Assembly (NCBI RefSeq): GCF_003946675.1
Contig: NZ_RHOT01000011.1
Span: 1-64,000, forward strand
Reading direction: 5' to 3'
DNA length: 64,000 bases
Source of the DNA: Lapidilactobacillus gannanensis
GTDB lineage: Bacteria > Bacillota > Bacilli > Lactobacillales > Lactobacillaceae
In this document: one piece after another, positions 59,627 to 64,000 of the stretch
How positions within the stretch are numbered: position 1 is the first letter of the stretch
Layout of the letters: every line of letters begins with the position of its first letter
Notes under the pieces: generated by a model
Told to the model about the DNA's origin: nothing
What the model saw: the letters and a program-made list of their open reading frames with translations, nothing else
Database searches by the model: none
Position numbers and translations under genes: made by a program

Positions 59627-60928
59627 TTAACTTTCAGCGGAAATAAAGAATTGGCGAACTTCACTAATCAAATAAAACGATCCCGCAAACAGATACAAAC
59701 CTTCACCACCATCTTCTTGGAGAAAATTCTGTAGGGCAGCCTGCCAAGATTCGTTGTAGGCGAACGGTTGGCCGATTTGCTGGGCTAATTCTGCTTGACT
59801 AGCAGCCCGCGGATTATTGGCGACTGTGGTCCAAGTAATCCGCCAATTGGTTTGCGCCAGTAAGTGTGCGACTTCAGCAATATTCTTGTCCGCCATCATT
59901 CCTAAAATCAAATGAATTGGTTGACCACGGAAATCTCGCTGGATATTGGCAATTAAATTAGTTACAGCTGGCACATTATGGGCGCCATCCAACATCAACA
60001 ATGGTTCTTGACTGATCACTTCTAAACGCCCAGGCACATTAAAATTGATTAGGACGCGCTTCACTAGTACTGGATCAAGTCGGCCTTGACGTCGTTGCAA
60101 GAATTGCTCAGCCGCGGCTAATGCTAAGCTGGCATCCCAAAGTTGCCAATCCCCCCATGCGGGCATTTTTAGCCCAGTTAATTTTAAAGGCGGGATTGCT
60201 GTCAGCCACTGCCAAGTAAACTGTGCCTGACCATGATGACGGCGTAACTGCTTAATTTGTAAATCTTGATCTATCTGTACTAAATGTGCCTGTTGCTCGT
60301 GAACTTTTTTGATAATAATTGGCTGCAAATCAGTCGCAATTTTACCAACAAAAACAGTTTGTTGCGATTTAATAATGCCGACCTTTTCTTGAGCAATATC
60401 GGCCAACGTCGGCCCAATCAATTTTTGGTGATCTAGGCCAATTGATGTGATCACACCAATCTCCGCATCGATCACATTAGTGCGATCATGGGCACCACCA
60501 ATGCCAACCTCAATAACACCAACATCAATTTCTTGCTCGGCAAAATAACAAAACATCAGTACCGTCACGAATTCAAACTCAGTTAAAGCTAGCTTAGCCT
60601 GACCTAATGCTGTGCTAAGCTTTTGCGTCCACCTTAACAGATCGTCATCCAGAATCTGTTGCTGATCAATTTGAATACGCTCATTAAACCTTAAAATAAA
60701 CGGTGACGTAAACAAGCCTACGTGGTACCCATGGGCCACTAACAAGCGACTGATCAAGTGACTCGCAGTTCCCTTCCCATTAGTCCCCGTCACATGGATC
60801 GTGGGAAATTTATCTTGAGGGTTGCCAAATAAAGCTAAGGCTTGATGCATCACATCTAATTTATTACTACGATGAAGTCGCGGTCGTTGATGAATATAAG
60901 CGATTGCTTCTGCCACTGTTTCAATCAT
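59627..60928 (-). CDS. folC: Folylpolyglutamate synthase / dihydrofolate synthase
   Basis: A 433-residue Mur-ligase-family enzyme that adds glutamates to folates. The ATP P-loop is HVTGTNGKGTASHLISRLL, with the folate-binding loop GLFTSPFILRFNERIQ and the Mg site TSIGLDHQKLIGPTLADIAQEK in order. The C-terminal domain has MLDGAHNVPAV. It begins 19 bases after the valS stop, the usual valS-folC pair. Confidence 0.94.
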   Translation of the reverse strand: MIETVAEAIAYIHQRPRLHRSNKLDVMHQALALFGNPQDKFPTIHVTGTNGKGTASHLISRLLVAHGYHVGLFTSPFILRFNERIQIDQQQILDDDLLRWTQKLSTALGQAKLALTEFEFVTVLMFCYFAEQEIDVGVIEVGIGGAHDRTNVIDAEIGVITSIGLDHQKLIGPTLADIAQEKVGIIKSQQTVFVGKIATDLQPIIIKKVHEQQAHLVQIDQDLQIKQLRRHHGQAQFTWQWLTAIPPLKLTGLKMPAWGDWQLWDASLALAAAEQFLQRRQGRLDPVLVKRVLINFNVPGRLEVISQEPLLMLDGAHNVPAVTNLIANIQRDFRGQPIHLILGMMADKNIAEVAHLLAQTNWRITWTTVANNPRAASQAELAQQIGQPFAYNESWQAALQNFLQEDGGEGLYLFAGSFYLISEVRQFFISAES

Positions 60929-60947
60929 CAGCTCACCTCCTCACCAA

Positions 60948-63596
60948 CTAGGCTTGATTTGCTTTTAACTCGGCAATTCGTGCTTGAACAGCTTGTTGTT
61001 GTCCGACGTAATCGGCCCGTTTTGTTCGTTGTTCGTCAACTACCGCTGCTGGGGCTTTAGCAATAAATCCTTGATTACCTAGTTTACGATCGATTCGTTG
61101 AATTTCTTGTGCTAATCGACCATCTTCTTTAGTCAAACGTTTGATTTCTTGACCAAGGTCAATTAACTCAGCTAGCGGTACAAAAATTTCCGCATCAGTA
61201 ATGACATTCGACATCGCCAATTTCGGCGCAGTCACATTAGGGCCGATCAATAAGGTTGTTGGATTTAAGAAACGTTCCAAGAAACCTAAGTTACCCTTTA
61301 AAGTCTCTTCCAACACTGCCGTTTTAGTTTTGATCATAATTTCAATTTGTTTAGACATTGGTGCATTTGCTTCAGTCCGAATATTGCGGACGCCACGAAT
61401 CACTTCAATCAAAGCATTCATTTGATCAACTGCCGCCAAATCTGTTAAGTCGCTATTGAATTCCGGGTACTTAGCGGTTGTTAAAGATTCGCCATGATGC
61501 GGCATTGATAGCCAAATTTTTTCAGTAACAAATGGCATGATTGGGTGCATCAACCGCAAAATTTGATCCAAGACATATAATAAATTCTGTCGTTTTAATT
61601 CTTGAGCATGCTGATCAGTCCCATTTAAAACTGCTTTGCTCATTTCAATGTACCAATCACAGAAGTCATTCCAAATGAAGTTATACAACAAACGACCTGA
61701 TTCGCCAAATTCGAATTGATCATTCAAACGCGTCACATCAGCAATAGTTTCATTCAAGCGGCTGAAAATCCAACGGTCAGACAAATCAAATTCATCCCGA
61801 TTGCGCAACTTATCGCTGGCTTTAACATCGCCTAAATTCATAATGACAAAACGACTAGCATTCCAAATCTTATTAATGAAATTCCAAGCAGAATCCATCT
61901 TCGTATAACTGAAACGCGTATCTTGACCTGGTGTTGATCCAGTTGACAAGAACCAACGCAAAGCATCGGCACCATACTTCTTGATCACATCCATCGGGTC
62001 AATCCCGTTGCCCAGCGATTTGCTCATTTTACGGCCTTGTTCATCACGAATCAAACCGTGGATCAGCGCATTTTCAAATGGCCGTTGCCCAGTAAACTTC
62101 AAGCTTTGAAAAATCATCCGCGCAACCCAGAATGGAATAATATCGTAGCCAGTTACCAAAGTATTGGTTGGGAAATAGCGTTTATAATCAGCACTATCAG
62201 TGTCAGGCCAGCCCATTGTTGAGAATGGCCATAAAGCACTAGAGAACCAAGTATCTAACACGTCTGTCTCTTGATGCCAATTTTCAATGTCTTTCGGAGC
62301 GTCCATACCAACATAAATCTCGCCAGTATCATTGCGGTACCAAGCGGGAATTTGATGACCCCACCATAGTTGTCGTGAAATAACCCAATCATGGATATTT
62401 TCCATCCAATTAACAAAAGTTGTTTCAAACCGTTCTGGTACAAAATTAACCTTATTAGCTGAATTTTGATTCTGTAATGCTAACTCAGCCAACGGTTTCA
62501 TTTTGACAAACCACTGCGTCGATAAGCGTGGTTCAACTTGTACGCCTGAACGTTCTGAGTGTCCAACACTATGAGTGATTTTTTCAACGTCTAATAAATA
62601 ACCAGCAGCTTTCAAATTAGCTACGATTGCTTTACGAGCTTCAAACCGATCCATGCCATCATACTTAGCACCAGCATTGGCATTCATCGTGCCATCATCG
62701 TTCATGATGTTAATGCGTTGCAAATCATGACGATTGCCGACAGCAAAATCATTAGGATCATGTGCTGGGGTAATTTTAACTGCGCCAGTTCCAAATTCCT
62801 GATCAACATAAAAATCTTCAATAATTGGAATTTCACGATCAGTTAAGGGCAACTTGACCATTTTGCCAACTAAGTTTGCATAACGTGGATCCCCAGGATG
62901 AACAGCGATTGCTGTATCACCTGGTAGTGTTTCCGGACGCGTTGTGGCAATTTCAATATCACCAGACCCATCAGCTAATGGATAACGAACATGGTAGAAA
63001 GCCCCTTCGTCGTCCTGATGTAACACTTCAATATCGGATAAAGCTGTTTGTAGTTGTGGGTCCCAATTAATAATGTACTCGCCACGATAAATCAAGCCTT
63101 CGTTATAAAGCTTAACGAAAACAGTGCGAACTGCTTTCGACAAGCCAGCATCAAGCGTGAAGCGTTCACGACTATAGTCTAACGACAAGCCTAATTTAGC
63201 CCACTGAGCCTTGATTGTAGCGGCATATTCGTCTTTCCAATCCCAGACTTGTTGCACAAACTTCTCACGACCTAATTGATGGCGATCAAGTCCCTGCTCA
63301 CGCAATTTAGCTTCTACCTTAGCTTGCGTAGCAATCCCAGCATGGTCCATGCCAGGCAGCCAAAGAACGTCATAACCTTGCATCCGCTTCTGGCGAATAA
63401 TCATATCTTGTAAAGTTGTGTCCCAAGCATGGCCCAAATGCAATTTACCAGTTACATTAGGCGGGGGAATAACAATTGAATAAGGTTTGGCTTTTTTGTT
63501 ACCACTTGGTTTAAAAACATCCTCATCAAGCCAAGTCTGATAACGGCCAGTCTCAACTGCTTGTGGATCATACTTCGGTGCCATTTCTGTTGCCAT
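60948..63596 (-). CDS. valS: Valyl-tRNA synthetase
   Basis: An 882-residue class I synthetase. The HIGH motif is in [20 protein letters not shown] in [11 protein letters not shown], and the CP1 editing domain contains the [16 protein letters not shown] motif. The C-terminal coiled-coil arm ([20 protein letters not shown]) is present. ATG 63596 has GGAG eight bases upstream; GTG 63605 abuts that site. Controlled by the upstream T-box. Confidence 0.97.
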   Translation of the reverse strand: MATEMAPKYDPQAVETGRYQTWLDEDVFKPSGNKKAKPYSIVIPPPNVTGKLHLGHAWDTTLQDMIIRQKRMQGYDVLWLPGMDHAGIATQAKVEAKLREQGLDRHQLGREKFVQQVWDWKDEYAATIKAQWAKLGLSLDYSRERFTLDAGLSKAVRTVFVKLYNEGLIYRGEYIINWDPQLQTALSDIEVLHQDDEGAFYHVRYPLADGSGDIEIATTRPETLPGDTAIAVHPGDPRYANLVGKMVKLPLTDREIPIIEDFYVDQEFGTGAVKITPAHDPNDFAVGNRHDLQRINIMNDDGTMNANAGAKYDGMDRFEARKAIVANLKAAGYLLDVEKITHSVGHSERSGVQVEPRLSTQWFVKMKPLAELALQNQNSANKVNFVPERFETTFVNWMENIHDWVISRQLWWGHQIPAWYRNDTGEIYVGMDAPKDIENWHQETDVLDTWFSSALWPFSTMGWPDTDSADYKRYFPTNTLVTGYDIIPFWVARMIFQSLKFTGQRPFENALIHGLIRDEQGRKMSKSLGNGIDPMDVIKKYGADALRWFLSTGSTPGQDTRFSYTKMDSAWNFINKIWNASRFVIMNLGDVKASDKLRNRDEFDLSDRWIFSRLNETIADVTRLNDQFEFGESGRLLYNFIWNDFCDWYIEMSKAVLNGTDQHAQELKRQNLLYVLDQILRLMHPIMPFVTEKIWLSMPHHGESLTTAKYPEFNSDLTDLAAVDQMNALIEVIRGVRNIRTEANAPMSKQIEIMIKTKTAVLEETLKGNLGFLERFLNPTTLLIGPNVTAPKLAMSNVITDAEIFVPLAELIDLGQEIKRLTKEDGRLAQEIQRIDRKLGNQGFIAKAPAAVVDEQRTKRADYVGQQQAVQARIAELKANQA

Positions 63597-63650
63597 GTTT
63601 ATCACTCCTTAAATAAATACGCCAATTATGAACAATTTTATTAAATCAAT

Positions 63651-63886
63651 AAAAAAATCGCCCTATTCAAAAATAGGACGATTAATCGCGGTACCACCTA
63701 ACTTGAGCATCACTGCTCCGCTTAAATGACAATAACGATGTCGGTCGGCGCAAACTACTTGATTCACTTACGCAACTCCCAAGCTACCGCTGACAGCCAT
63801 TCGGAAAATTTCTCACTAATCATTTTCTCACTGACGAATATTGCTGCCACCGCTCTTGTTCACAGTCTTTAATTAACATGTCGTTA
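63651..63886 (-). promoter_or_regulatory. Valine T-box leader of valS
   Basis: On the minus strand the T-box AGGTGGTACCGCG (63703-63691) is followed by TCGTCCTATT and AATAGGGCGA with seven T, the antiterminator/terminator pair. The valine specifier was not resolved with confidence. The position directly before valS gives the assignment. Confidence 0.93.
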
Positions 63887-63891
63887 GCAAA

Positions 63892-63920
63892 ATTCTAGCT
63901 TAAAAAAAGCGCAACGTCAA
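63892..63920 (-). promoter_or_regulatory. valS promoter
   Basis: TTGACG (63915-63920), a 17-base spacer and TAGAAT (63892-63897) on the minus strand, ahead of the T-box. Nothing else is recognised from here to the window end. Confidence 0.75.
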
Positions 63921-64000
63921 CCACTGACCTGAAATTAATTCTGTTAAGGTGTCTTTAAAGCAATCTTATCTTCTGACAAAAGTAATAAGTTCAGTACTTC

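Overview
The window is a stretch of low-to-moderate GC Gram-positive chromosome, most likely from a member of the Lactobacillaceae. The evidence is the gene content and order: a pyruvate oxidase and a PDH complex, rpoY-rnjA, a folC-radC-mreBCD-minCD block, and a complete Gram-positive division and cell-wall (dcw) cluster (mraZ to divIVA) running into ileS. Shine-Dalgarno sequences are strong (GGAGG) and TTG or GTG starts are frequent. Species cannot be fixed from this alone. Most genes are on the minus strand. I see no rRNA, tRNA, prophage, insertion sequence or CRISPR.

Layout. 1-3.3 kb (-): typA, an inositol-monophosphatase-family gene and a UPF0223 gene, after the first codons of a gene that leaves the left edge. 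3.9-5.7 kb (+): pyruvate oxidase behind a promoter overlapped by a cre box. 6.3-11.4 kb (-): pdhABCD operon. 11.9-15 kb (-): a MgtA-type Mg2+ ATPase behind an M-box riboswitch and a proline/acid-rich leader ORF. 15.1-19.8 kb: def, rpoY-rnjA and a lipid kinase (+), with one unknown secreted or anchored protein (-). 20-28.8 kb (-): recD2, a TPR protein, a phosphoglycerate-mutase-family gene, the mnmA/DUF1831/cysteine desulfurase group, mtnN, a small membrane protein and an ADP-ribose pyrophosphatase. 28.9-29.3 kb: a three-unit tandem array with RNA-like structure. 29.5-31.6 kb (+): xpaC-telA. 31.7-36.3 kb (-): an MFS exporter and T-box-controlled ileS. 36.3-50 kb (-): divIVA, ylmH, yggT, sepF, ftsZ, ftsA, divIB, murG, murD, mraY, pbp2X, ftsL, rsmH and mraZ, with an MraZ-type operator. 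50.2-54.5 kb: DUF3397 and DUF4044 proteins, TPP-riboswitch thiT, and an amino-acid ABC importer behind a T-box. 54.6-63.6 kb (-): minD, minC, mreDCB, radC, folC and T-box-controlled valS.

The window is mainly core cell biology: envelope growth and septum placement (mre, min, dcw), aminoacyl-tRNA supply (two T-boxes on synthetases, one on a transporter), pyruvate disposal (PDH and pyruvate oxidase) and cofactor or ion uptake under riboswitch control (Mg2+, TPP). The novel signals lie between genes. They are (1) a leader peptide resembling enterobacterial MgtL, downstream of the M-box; (2) a dispersed family of long imperfect palindromes with a terminator core, found next to gene ends; and (3) a 125-bp tandem repeat array whose hairpins show a compensatory change and G-U pairs favouring a plus-strand RNA.
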